Assembly (NCBI GenBank): GCA_030272585.1
Contig: BSYQ01000001.1
Coordinates: 11,299,001 to 11,363,000 of the forward strand
Source of the DNA: Bryopsis sp. KO-2023
Lineage: Eukaryota; Chlorophyta; Ulvophyceae; Bryopsidales; Bryopsidaceae
Length of the DNA: 64,000 nt
Direction: 5' to 3'
The notes beneath the pieces were generated by a model that did not search any database, was not told the origin of the DNA, and worked only from the letters and a program-made list of their open reading frames with translations. A program made the position numbers and the translations under genes. Of the stretch, positions 46,822 to 55,735 are shown one piece after another (the stretch's first letter is position 1; every line of letters begins with the position of its first letter).

Positions 46822-46834
46822 GTTTAACCCTGCC

Positions 46835-46932
46835 TGAAAAATTCCACTTCCAACACACTGATCACCAGAAACTGGACAGCCCTTGAAAAATTCCACTTCC
46901 AACACACTGATCACCAGAAACTGGACAGCCCC
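46835..46932. repeat. 49-bp tandem repeat in split LARD remnant
   Basis: Two adjacent 49-bp units (starts 46835 and 46884) containing CACTGATCACCAGAAACTGG. A partial copy lies on the other side of element A at about 36680-36716. Confidence 0.8.
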
Positions 46933-47018
46933 AAATCACCAACTCTTTCACTGCACCCACTGAGCAAACCACATTCAATCCTCAAGTCCCATGGTCACAC
47001 CTCCTGTCGATTCCTGCC

Positions 47019-47477
47019 TCAGGTCGCCGGACGTTTCAAGCCCCTCTTTGGCGCAAGCGCGGGCACACTCCAGCGGACCTCTCGAAGCGGCACGCAGTCA
47101 CGATTGGTTCGTCCCGGGGAGGCTGGCTGCGTTGGCAGGGGTGGACTGATGACCGCAATCCGCAAGGACGTCAGCACCCTCGGCGCCATGACCGTGTGCT
47201 CCCGCAGCTTGCACAGCCCGCACTCTTTCGTCGCATCCACCGAGACCCCCTTTCGCGTTTCGCTGAGTCGTCCAACCACCTCCAAGCTCCCGTCTGGGTT
47301 CGTTCTCTCCACCGTTACGTCTGGCGCGTACCAGAGTCTCTGGACACAGAGGTCCCTGCAGCATACCCGGTGCTTCCCACATGGAAGCTCCCGCACTGGT
47401 GCCCCAAGAGACCTCGCCGTCTTGAAGCAAAGCGAACAGCCACGTCCCGTGATAGTAGTACTCGGGTTTAGGGTTAT
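47019..47477 (-). pseudogene. ORF3 C-terminal fragment of an older chromovirus
   Basis: Open on the minus strand from the left edge of element C's LTR to a stop at 47019. It encodes a Cys/His cluster like that of element A ORF3: C-x2-C-x15-C-x2-H-x2-C-C (GCSLCFKTA, then LPCGKHRVCC), followed 46 residues on by C-x2-C (ECGLCKLR). Here the spacing falls within the usual RING range. Element C inserted at 47477/47478 and removed its N-terminal part. That part would lie beyond the right end of C, outside this window, if it survives. Confidence 0.6.
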
Positions 47478-47552
47478 TGTGTAGTACAATGGGATGTACG
47501 ACAGGGTTTATAGGGCAGGGGGCCCTCCTGTAAAAATTAATCTTCCCAGTGA

Positions 47553-47589
<37 letters not shown>

Positions 47590-47621
47590 CTTGTGTCTCG
47601 GGGTCCTAGACCCCCTTATCA
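47478..47621 (+). repeat. Element C 5' LTR, only 144 bp
   Basis: TGTGTAGTACAATGGG to CCTTATCA. It shares its start (TGTGTAGTAC) and an internal TGTAAAA-TTAAT block with the 141-bp LTR of element B. It contains TTTATAGGG (TATA-like) and a (CT)n(GT)n microsatellite at about 47556-47590. Confidence 0.75.
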
Positions 47622-47623
47622 TT

Positions 47624-47635
47624 TGGTTTCGGAGC
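47624..47635 (+). other. Element C primer binding site
   Basis: TGGTTTCGGAGC, two bases after the LTR end. Confidence 0.82.
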
Positions 47636-47759
47636 TGGTCGAGGCCAGGTGCACCCCACAGGAGAACTCGCGAACCCCCCCAAAGATCTGACCTTAGGGA
47701 TTACTAAATCCCACAGATCTGGAACTCTGTGTTCCAGGGGTCGCGAGGAGAGCTATCCT

Positions 47760-47788
47760 TCGAACGACGTGCTCGCGTCGTCGTTCGA
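47760..47788 (+). other. Leader hairpin of element C
   Basis: Perfect 10-bp inverted repeat TCGAACGACG (47760-47769) and CGTCGTTCGA (47779-47788) around a 9-nt loop, within the 730-nt untranslated leader. This is the usual place for dimerisation or packaging structures. Confidence 0.45.
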
Positions 47789-48364
47789 AAACGTCAGGCG
47801 AAGTCGCAAAAGAATCGGAGTCCAGTGAACGAATTTCTGGAAACCTACAGATCTGTAGATCTAAAGGAAAACAAGGCGAAAGCACTACAACAGTGCAAGG
47901 AGAGCAACGATCGGCGTAAACCCGAAACGCGCAGGCGAACAACCGAAAGTGCGAACCGGCGTAGGAAAGAACGTCGTCCGGAACGACCAACTTCCGTCGA
48001 CTGACGCTTCTGCCAGTAACACGAAAAACAGTCGTTCTGGCAGGTGACTCATTGTCACTCTTTCCAGCGCGCAATCGGTTACCGCACCGCCTGAGTCACG
48101 ACTGGTTCTACAGTTAGTCGTAGACTGAATCACCGACCAAGGTACTAACCTAGTCGGCTGACAGAACGCGAACGGGAAAGTAACACCCGACGTTGTCAAG
48201 TGTAAAACTCCTATCTATTTCTGACCTAGTAGGGTTCAAGAAAAGATCGCGACTAGGATTGCAACCAGAACTGAAACGAGTTCGCATCCAAGTCACCAGA
48301 AAGTTTGGAAACTTTCCGGACACACTCTTATTACGTCAAAATTCCAGGAAATTCAAACAAAAAC

Positions 48365-49367
48365 ATGTCCGGCCAGACGCCGCCACAGCTACCACCTATT
48401 CCACCTCCTGAGGAGGAAGAGGTGGTGGATAACCAACTAATTCCCGTGGTTTATCCAGATGTGGTGCACCCACCAGCGCAGCAAATACATGATTTGCAGT
48501 GGGACAGACATGTACCCGACCAGGTTGAGGAACCGGACGAAGACTTAGACTCTGAACAAGAGTCGGAAGAGTCCGGGGACGAGGAGTATGATGAGGATAT
48601 GGAGGACGTCCCGACAATAGAAGTCACCAACATCCTTCACCATGAACATCAGCACATAAACGTCCACCAGCAGGAGGTGCACGTTCATGGTGTGGACGAG
48701 GGACAACTTAGGGACACAGCTGAGCATGTGTATGCCGCTGTCTCCTCGAATGTGCAAGAGGTTGCACAAAACCTGGAAGGACAAGTTCACGAGCAGGTTC
48801 AGCGTGCAGAGTCGACCTTAAAAGGCGACCTGAAAGAGGAATATGAGCAGTTCGTGCTCTATGTCAGGAAGGAGGCCCAGAAGCTGGTCAACCAAAATAC
48901 TGAGTCTATAGAAAGACAACAGAAATTGTTAGACCACCAGCACAAATTGCTGGAACAGAATATAAAGTCCACAGAGCGGATCGACAGAAATCTGTTGGGT
49001 AAATACGATAACGAGGCTATTCTGCAAGAGCGACTCGATCGACTGCAGGAATCAGCCCGTACCCAAGCTGAAGCTGTTGATCAGACCAATGCGCTCAGGG
49101 AGAAACAAATTCTGTCTCTGCAAGCCTCTCTGACAAAAGTTGCTGAAGGTATGCGCCTACAGCAGACAACGCTGGATAACCTAGCTCGGACTACTGATGA
49201 GTCTCGGTGCGAGCAAGTCGACCACCAAGGCCAGCTAGACACACTCTCAGGCTTGGTAAGCCAGAGCCTAAAAGTGTTGCGGGACTTACACCAAGCCGAA
49301 GAACAACGCAAACAAAGAAGAGCGGAACGAGGCAGTGTGAGTTCTGATGACACGGCAGGAGGACACA
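48365..49367 (+). pseudogene. gag: Element C Gag, N-terminal part, interrupted
   Basis: ATG at 48365 (MSGQTPPQLPPIPPPEEEEV). Then an acidic stretch, a His/Gln-rich segment (HHEHQHINVHQQEVHVHG) and about 230 residues of coiled coil (HEQVQRAESTLKGDLKEEYE onward), equivalent to the Gag N-terminal extension of element A. Near 49367, after GSVSSDDTAGG, the frame runs into antisense sequence of element B's ORF3. The capsid and zinc-knuckle part resumes at about 55736. Confidence 0.75.
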
Positions 49368-49369
49368 GG

Positions 49370-50349
49370 TGTTGGTTGATATTCTCCGCTGCCCCGTCTA
49401 TCCGGCTCAACCAGTCGTTCACTTGGTCCAAATTGTGCGCTTTGGTAAGGTCCACGTTCGTGATGGTGATCTCCTTGACCTTATGCATGTCGACCTGATC
49501 TTTTATCCGGCCGTCTCGCACCAACTGCGCCTGCGCCTTCGCGGTGTCCAGCCGTACTCCCACGAGTCCGTGTGAGAAGCTCGCAAGTGACTGCGGGATG
49601 TCCATGAGGTTGGCCCGAAGCCGGTTGACCTCAACTTTGGACGCGACGAGTTCTGACATCAACACACGGGCGGTCGTGCTGCTGCAGAAATCGTCTCCCT
49701 TTTCCGCCTTGGCGAGAGCGGCTTTTGTGGCTGCCAACTCTTTTTGGATCGTGGCGAGGTGCTTGTAGCGTTTCTCCGCCTCGCCGATGAGCTGTTTGTT
49801 TTCCTTGTGGTACCAATCTGTATCCGCTTGAGCTTTGGTGGCTGCTTTCCGAGAGAGGGTCAGATCGGTGGTCAGCTGGGTGATTTCCTTTGCTTTCGCG
49901 GAAATTTCTTGATCCCGCGCGGAAATTATTTGATCCTTTGCGGAATTTTCTTCCTCTTGCGCGGATAACTCTCTTTTGATGGTCTTGAGTTCCGCTTCCG
50001 CACCGCGGGCTTTCACTTGAGCATCACTCAACTGCTGTTGAAGAGCCCGGTATCGATCCTTCCAATCCGCCTCCAGCTTAATTTTCTCCGCCGTCTGTTT
50101 CTCCTCTGTTTCCCGGAGTTTCGCCGCCAGCTCACAGATTTCCGCCTCCTGCTCATCCCTTTTTGTCACACCCTCCTGAAGCTTCGTGTGTAATTTTTCG
50201 TAATCCGCCGCCACATTTGCATGTAATTCCACTGCCTCAGTTCCAGATTCTAAGGCTTCCGCGAGCTCCGTTTCCAAGGCCTCTGCCTTTGTTTTCCACT
50301 CATCCCTCTGCTGACGGAGTCGCTCCAAATGCTCGGATGTTCCAGACAT
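49370..50349 (-). pseudogene. Element B ORF3, N-terminal coiled coil only
   Basis: ATG at 50349 (MSGTSEHLERLRQQRDEWKT). About 325 residues, almost wholly coiled coil (repeated KAEALETELAEALES, EISAKAKEITQLT). It ends at HNLDQVNDWLSRIDGAAENI, equivalent to the region before the basic linker in element A ORF3. The RING-like part is missing because sequence beyond about 49370 is antisense of element C gag. Confidence 0.75.
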
Positions 50350-50461
50350 TTTTATGCAAATGCTTTTTAATGTTTTGCTCTGGTGGCGGTTGCTTCTGAA
50401 GGTTCAGTGCGCTCGGCGTAAACTTTTGACGAAATAGGGCTGGAGGGTTGCAGCCTAGCTA

Positions 50462-50468
50462 GTTTATA
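50462..50468 (-). promoter_or_regulatory. TATA-like box upstream of element B ORF3
   Basis: TATAAAC on the minus strand, 113 bp before the ORF3 ATG and about 200 bp after the pol stop, comparable in place to the block in element A. Confidence 0.3.
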
Positions 50469-50671
50469 CAAGTGATAGAGTCACTCACTTGTCACTGATG
50501 GAAGACTTCCTCTACTGAGTGTCGTCTCATCCAAGGTTCTAGCCCGCTTTGATATTACCCTCGCTATCTTGACTCAGCTCTCTGTAGCTCGCTCTTAGAT
50601 GTATTTGATTATGGGTGAACTGATACCAACTCAGTAACCATCGTTCCCTTCCCCATATCAACCTGTATCAT

Positions 50672-53600
50672 CTAAAGAGGTTGTTTCCGCCGCCTTGTCC
50701 GCCTTTCTTCCCGCTTAGAGCGGATTTCCTCTTTGGTCGGCAAGCGCGTGCGGTTCTTGAGATACTCCGCCAAGATATCGCTGGCATTGGCCAGGTGGGC
50801 TTCTGGCTCCCAGGTGGCTTCCATCAAATCATAGCCCTTCCACAGAATCAAGTACTCCCGACGGTTGGGTGTGCCTCGATCCCGCAGAATACGCTCGACC
50901 TCATATTCAATGGAGCCATCCACCAACTCCCCTTCGGGAGGTTCCACCTCCCGCTCATCATCCTCTGACAAGCGGTTGTATGCCTTCAGCTTGGAGACAT
51001 GGAAGGTAGAATGAATAGTCCAATGGGGTGGTAGTTGTAGGCGATAAGCGACTGTGGATATCGCTTTGTCCACTTTGAATGGCCCGACAAACCTCCGGCG
51101 GATTTTTGGTGGGATCTTTTGCAAGGATTGCAGCGGAATAAATGTACTCCGCACCAAAACTTCATCCCCTTCTTTGAAGATTACTTCCCGCCGCCGTTTG
51201 TTCGCTTGGACACACATCCGCTCTTGTGCGGTTGCATACTGCTGCTTTGCCTGCTGCAGTTGCTCGTCCATTCGTTTCACCATTTCGGTTGCCATTTCGG
51301 ACTCTTCTTTCGCCGTTAACTTTTTCTGCACGGTAATTTGGCCCATATGCTGCCCATACAACAAGTGTGCTGGAGCATAGCCTGTAGACACATTGCGGGA
51401 GTTGTTGGCAGCAAATTCCGCTGTCGCCAAGAAATCAACCCAGCGGTCTGGATACCGCTCCACATAAGGCCGCAAAAAGTCTTCCAACACCCGAATAGTA
51501 ACCTCTGACTGCCCATCTGTTTGTGGGTGGTAGGCTGTGCTCATTCGGAGTTGGGTTCCCAGAAGTGAAAATAAAGACCGCCAGAAGGAACTTGTGAATC
51601 TGGGGTCTCGATCGGAAATTATCACTTTGGGGAGGCCGTAGTGTTTGTATATTTTGTCCACAAACAACTTAGCATATTCCGGGGCGGTTATTTCCTTAGT
51701 GCAGGGTGCGAAGCGAACGTACTTGGTTAACCGATCAACAAATACCGCGATGGCGGTGAACCCACGTGACTTTGGTAAATCAGTCACGAGGTCAGTGGTG
51801 ATCTGTTCCCACTTTGTTGTCGGTATTGGGAGTGGATGCAGAAGCCCTTTCTGCTTCGTCGTATCAGCTTTTGTCCGCTGACAGACAGGACATGTCCGTA
51901 TGTATGCTTGGACATCCTTTCCAACTCCCTTCCACCAGTAGTAACGCTGTAGCACATCCAATGTCCGGGCGGCACCTGCGTGACCAGCGCTCGGAACATC
52001 ATGGAACTCCCCCATAACCTTTTTCCGGTATCCATTTGGAACCACTAGTACCTTGTCTGAGGTGGGAGTTGCTTGATAGTACAACCAGCCATCCTCGAAC
52101 GAAAGTTTCGTGGGTTTACCCGCTTGAATTTTCGTGACTTCCGCCTGCAGTTTTTGATCTGCTGCAATAGCGGTCTTCCATGCATCCGCTTCATCCACCA
52201 CCCAGGCGGACAAAGCATGAATTTGATCCTGTGAATCAGGAAGGCTTCGGGACAACGCATCCGCCAGTACATTGGCTTTACCAGGCACATAGACGATTTT
52301 TGGACCTATGGAATCAAAATACCCTGACGTGTACCATCGGGATTGTGTCCGCGACATTTTAGCTTGGGTCATGAAGTGGGTTATCGGCCGATGGTCTGTC
52401 ATAACCGTAACCTCCCCAGGCGCTCCTTCGAGGTAATGCCGCCATTGGCTGAGCGCATATGCTACAGCCCCCAGCTCCCGCTCATATGCGGAATATCGTG
52501 TCTCAGCTGGTTTTAATCGTCTTGAAAGGTAGGCTATTGGCTGTAGCCCCTTTCCATGGTCCTGACACAGAACTGCTCCATATGCAGTTCCTGATGCGTC
52601 CGTTATTACGGTGTACCTAAGAAGCGGATCGGGTAGGAGAAGTATGGGGGTGCGGGTGATCTTTTGCTTGAGTTTGCTGAAGGCTTCGCGCTGAATAGGC
52701 CCCCATGTCCACACATGATTCTTTTTGATCAGATCATGTAAGGGTCCTGCAATCCGCGCAAACTCTGGTATAAACTTACGATAGTAAGATACCATGCCCA
52801 GAAAACTTCGCACATCCCCAACTGAGCTCAACTCCTTCCATTCTTGAATAGCCCGCACTTTATCACTCATTGGTTGCAGGCCTTTCCCTGACAAATGATA
52901 TCCCAGATAATCGGTCTCGCTGACCCCCACTTCACACTTGCTCGCTTTCGCGTAGAGCTTGTGTTTGTGTAACCGCTCGAATACCTGTTTCAAATGATCG
53001 ACATGTTCTTCCACTGAATTGGAAAACACCAGAATGTCGTCAATGAACACAACCACAAAGTGGTCCAAAAACTCCCCCAACAAATCCTGCACCATAGTTT
53101 GAAACTGGGCCGGACAGTTGGACATTCCGAAGGGACAAACGAGGAACTCGAAATGCCCGTATCGTGTGCGGAATGCAGTTTTTGGGGTATCCTTTGGCCG
53201 GACTGGAAATTGCCAGTAGCCCGAGCGGAGGTCGATCTTGGTGTAGATCTTTGCTTTAGCGAGCCGGTCCATTAACTCTTCGGGGAGCGGAAGTGGATAG
53301 CGGTTTTTAATGGTGTAGTGGTTGATCCATCTGTAATCAACACACATCCGCAGTCCGCCGTCTTTCTTAGGGACAAAGAGTATGGGGGCTCCCCAGGGAC
53401 TCTCTGACGGCCTAATCTTCCGTTGCTCGAGGAGATAATCCACTTGTGTCCGAACTTCATCCAATTCAGCCGGAGAAAGTTTGTACAGGGGACGGTGGAT
53501 TGGGCTCATACTCTCATCCTCAAGGTCGATCTTAAATTCATGACCCTTGCGGACGGGAGGTATGCCAGGTGGGAGATCTTTTGGAAAAATGTGACTATAT

Positions 53601-54781
53601 TCCTCCACCACAGAGCGGATATCCGGGTGCATCTGATCATGCAGCAACTTCGGTACCTCCGTCTCTTGTGGTGTGTTGGTGCCCGCTGAAGTTTGAAGGC
53701 TATCAACGGTTACCCCTTCATACGGATATTGCATCAAGTGATTGCTATCCGTGGGGTCAGATTCACGCACCACCACCAAGTAAGCCAAACTATCTGTGGC
53801 TTCAGTTTGCTTCTTGATGTAGCGGAATATCTTCTTGTGGGTGATGAGAGGTGTGGTTTCATTCGCAAGTTGAAGATAATCAGTCGGTCTTTCTTTTACC
53901 GGTACTGTTATCCAACCTTGACCTTGGCGAATGTTGATAGTTCCCTGTGCAAAGTCTATGGACGGGTTATTGGCGATCAGCCACGGTAACCCTAACACGA
54001 TGTCATACGTGAGATGAGGAAAAACATCTGCAGAAAACTGGGTTTTGTATCCGCCCAACTGCATGTTGATGTTTCCGCATCGTTTGTCCACATTGCAAAC
54101 AGACCCGTTGGCTAATGAAACGGTCTTATTACACGAGGAGAACTCTAACCCCAAACGATCCACAAGTTTCTGCGCTACATAATTTTCCGTAGCTCCACAA
54201 TCCAAATAAGCGGAGATTGAAACTCCCCCTATCCGCCCCTTAAGCTCATACCCCATGAACTTAAGGTGGTGATTATTTACCAGTGGATTAAAACTGTCTT
54301 GAAGGTAATCCCCACCTTCAACCCCTGGTTGTTTCTTTCTGTCCGATGCCTCCCTTGCACCGGCGTCAGACGGAACCCTTGGGCTGGTCCGGTCTAAACT
54401 TTTTACACTTCCTTCCGAAGCCTGTTTCTCTCCACAAGGCGGGATAGATTCCAGGTTGCTATCTCCGGAGGAACTTCCAGAGTCTTCATGTACTGAACCA
54501 ACACTTTCCGCCAACTCTCTGCCGGAAGTGCTTAGGATGACCGTACTTGAATCATCCATCCGCTCTTTGTCACCAAGTTTTGTACTCATCAGCGGATTTT
54601 CAGCCCTCTGGGCGGGATTTCTTTTTGACTCTTTCTCGGTCTTTTTATTCCCCTCTCGTTCTCTTGCTCGTGACTCCCGGAGCTTCTGACGTCTGCGATG
54701 TCTATATCTTCGGCGTCTGGCTCTTTTTCTTCTGGCCGCATGGAGTGAAGTCTCCTCTATGCGGCGTGATCTTTTAGCCAT
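50672..54781 (-). CDS. pol: Element B Pol polyprotein with chromodomain
   Basis: ATG at 54781, 1,369 residues, uninterrupted. It starts with an Arg-rich stretch (ARRKRARRRRYRHRRRQK). Then come the protease (DCGATEN), RT with the FIDD catalytic box (VVVFIDDILVFS), RNase H (VITDASGTAYGAV to DALSR), integrase HHCC (CPVCQRTK), TTDLVTDL, ISDRDPRF, GQSEVTIR, the GPF module, and a chromodomain (YLILWKGYDLMEATWEPEAH). It is closer to element C Pol than to element A Pol. The start codon lies within the end of the gag frame, in the same relation as in element C. Translation in the cell would need a Gag with capsid, which this copy lacks. Confidence 0.92.
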   Translation of the reverse strand: MAKRSRRIEETSLHAARRKRARRRRYRHRRRQKLRESRAREREGNKKTEKESKRNPAQRAENPLMSTKLGDKERMDDSSTVILSTSGRELAESVGSVHEDSGSSSGDSNLESIPPCGEKQASEGSVKSLDRTSPRVPSDAGAREASDRKKQPGVEGGDYLQDSFNPLVNNHHLKFMGYELKGRIGGVSISAYLDCGATENYVAQKLVDRLGLEFSSCNKTVSLANGSVCNVDKRCGNINMQLGGYKTQFSADVFPHLTYDIVLGLPWLIANNPSIDFAQGTINIRQGQGWITVPVKERPTDYLQLANETTPLITHKKIFRYIKKQTEATDSLAYLVVVRESDPTDSNHLMQYPYEGVTVDSLQTSAGTNTPQETEVPKLLHDQMHPDIRSVVEEYSHIFPKDLPPGIPPVRKGHEFKIDLEDESMSPIHRPLYKLSPAELDEVRTQVDYLLEQRKIRPSESPWGAPILFVPKKDGGLRMCVDYRWINHYTIKNRYPLPLPEELMDRLAKAKIYTKIDLRSGYWQFPVRPKDTPKTAFRTRYGHFEFLVCPFGMSNCPAQFQTMVQDLLGEFLDHFVVVFIDDILVFSNSVEEHVDHLKQVFERLHKHKLYAKASKCEVGVSETDYLGYHLSGKGLQPMSDKVRAIQEWKELSSVGDVRSFLGMVSYYRKFIPEFARIAGPLHDLIKKNHVWTWGPIQREAFSKLKQKITRTPILLLPDPLLRYTVITDASGTAYGAVLCQDHGKGLQPIAYLSRRLKPAETRYSAYERELGAVAYALSQWRHYLEGAPGEVTVMTDHRPITHFMTQAKMSRTQSRWYTSGYFDSIGPKIVYVPGKANVLADALSRSLPDSQDQIHALSAWVVDEADAWKTAIAADQKLQAEVTKIQAGKPTKLSFEDGWLYYQATPTSDKVLVVPNGYRKKVMGEFHDVPSAGHAGAARTLDVLQRYYWWKGVGKDVQAYIRTCPVCQRTKADTTKQKGLLHPLPIPTTKWEQITTDLVTDLPKSRGFTAIAVFVDRLTKYVRFAPCTKEITAPEYAKLFVDKIYKHYGLPKVIISDRDPRFTSSFWRSLFSLLGTQLRMSTAYHPQTDGQSEVTIRVLEDFLRPYVERYPDRWVDFLATAEFAANNSRNVSTGYAPAHLLYGQHMGQITVQKKLTAKEESEMATEMVKRMDEQLQQAKQQYATAQERMCVQANKRRREVIFKEGDEVLVRSTFIPLQSLQKIPPKIRRRFVGPFKVDKAISTVAYRLQLPPHWTIHSTFHVSKLKAYNRLSEDDEREVEPPEGELVDGSIEYEVERILRDRGTPNRREYLILWKGYDLMEATWEPEAHLANASDILAEYLKNRTRLPTKEEIRSKREERRTRRRKQPL

Positions 54782-55118
54782 TTTTGAAAAGTTGGGCCTT
54801 TAGGACATTTTCCAAAGCCATGACCCACTTCACCGCAGATGTAACATGCGCCTCCGCCTCTAGCTCCGCCTTGTTGCTGCCTTCCGCCACCACCTCGATT
54901 TCGTCCGCCACCTCGTCTTCCGCCTCTTCCGCGGCCACGGCCGCCTCCACCTCTGTTGCCTCCTCCCATTTGCTGATTTTGATCTTGGGGTGGAGGTGGT
55001 GGTTGCGGTTGCTGACCCTGCATTTGCTGGTTCTGGTCAGCTTTGGGCTTGTTTTTCCAATTCCAGTTCCATCGCCCTCGTCCGCGACCACGTCCGCGGT
55101 TGTGTTCCGTGTCCGTTT
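54757..55118 (-). pseudogene. gag: Element B Gag remnant (nucleocapsid only)
   Basis: Frame beginning after a TAG near 55150, through an RG-rich stretch (NRGRGRGRGRWNWNWKNKPK), Gln/Pro- and RGG-rich sequence, and the CCHC knuckle CYICGEVGHGFGKC, ending before TAG near 54757. The capsid domain and the coiled-coil N-terminus found in A and C are absent. Only about 450 bp separate the primer binding site from this remnant, so most of gag has been deleted. Confidence 0.7.
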
Positions 55119-55562
55119 GGTGGATTCCGTTGGCGGGTAATCCACGTGACTAATTGGTCACTCTTTGTCAGCGGTTTCTGGCAGCGGTTTCTGGCACGTA
55201 ATTTCTGGCGGGAACGTATTCGTCCGCAGAAACGTCCGCTGGCAGACTCGTTTTGTCCGCTCTGCGGTAACCGCGTTCAGTGGCGACAACTCTCCGACAA
55301 ACGGAAGTACTACTACGCCGTGCTGTGGTCGTAGCGTCCAAGGATCTATAGATCCTGTGATTTTGGGAGGGATGATCGAGCGCAGCAACGTGCGTTCTCT
55401 TTCGTCCAGCGTTTGGTTGGTGCGCAGCAACACGAAGTAGGTTCCAGACACGAGGGGAAACCTTCTTCGACCTAGCCGACCCTGATCTTTTGCACCTCGA
55501 CTGCAAAATCTCCTGTCGATCTCTTCCACTAAGTAGACTCGACTTGCAGGAAGGGTGCTTCG

Positions 55563-55574
55563 GCTCCGAAACCA
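55563..55574 (-). other. Element B primer binding site
   Basis: TGGTTTCGGAGC on the minus strand, three bases after the LTR. Confidence 0.82.
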
Positions 55575-55577
55575 GTT

Positions 55578-55718
55578 TGTTAGGTCCCTGTAGGTTTTAG
55601 TGAGTCGTTGCTGAAGTTGAGACTGGGGTCACACACTTTCACAAACCAGAGAATTAATTTTACAAGGTGTTCTCTCTGAACTTAACCCCCTAGAACCCGT
55701 ACTAACCCGTACTACACA
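55578..55718 (-). repeat. Element B 5' LTR, 141 bp
   Basis: TGTGTAGTACGGG to GGACCTAACA on the minus strand. It shares layout and short blocks with the 144-bp LTR of element C. No second copy exists in the window. Confidence 0.68.
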
Positions 55719-55735
55719 CTCGTACTGCAAAATGA

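Larger units (their letters stand above)
49368..55718 (-). mobile_element. Element B: truncated chromovirus nested in element C gag
   Basis: Minus strand: LTR (55718-55578), primer binding site (55574-55563), leader, a gag remnant reduced to the nucleocapsid, full pol (54781-50672) and the N-terminal part of ORF3 (50349 to about 49370). It breaks off inside ORF3 with no second LTR. The left junction is therefore a deletion, not an insertion edge. Confidence 0.78.

Noticed and set aside
47019..50349. The orphan ORF3 tail (47019-47477) and the ORF3 head of element B as one gene split by element C
   Set aside because: The roughly 250-residue linker expected between them is missing, and the piece of C between them contains only its 5' end. 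The tail belongs more simply to an older element into which C inserted.
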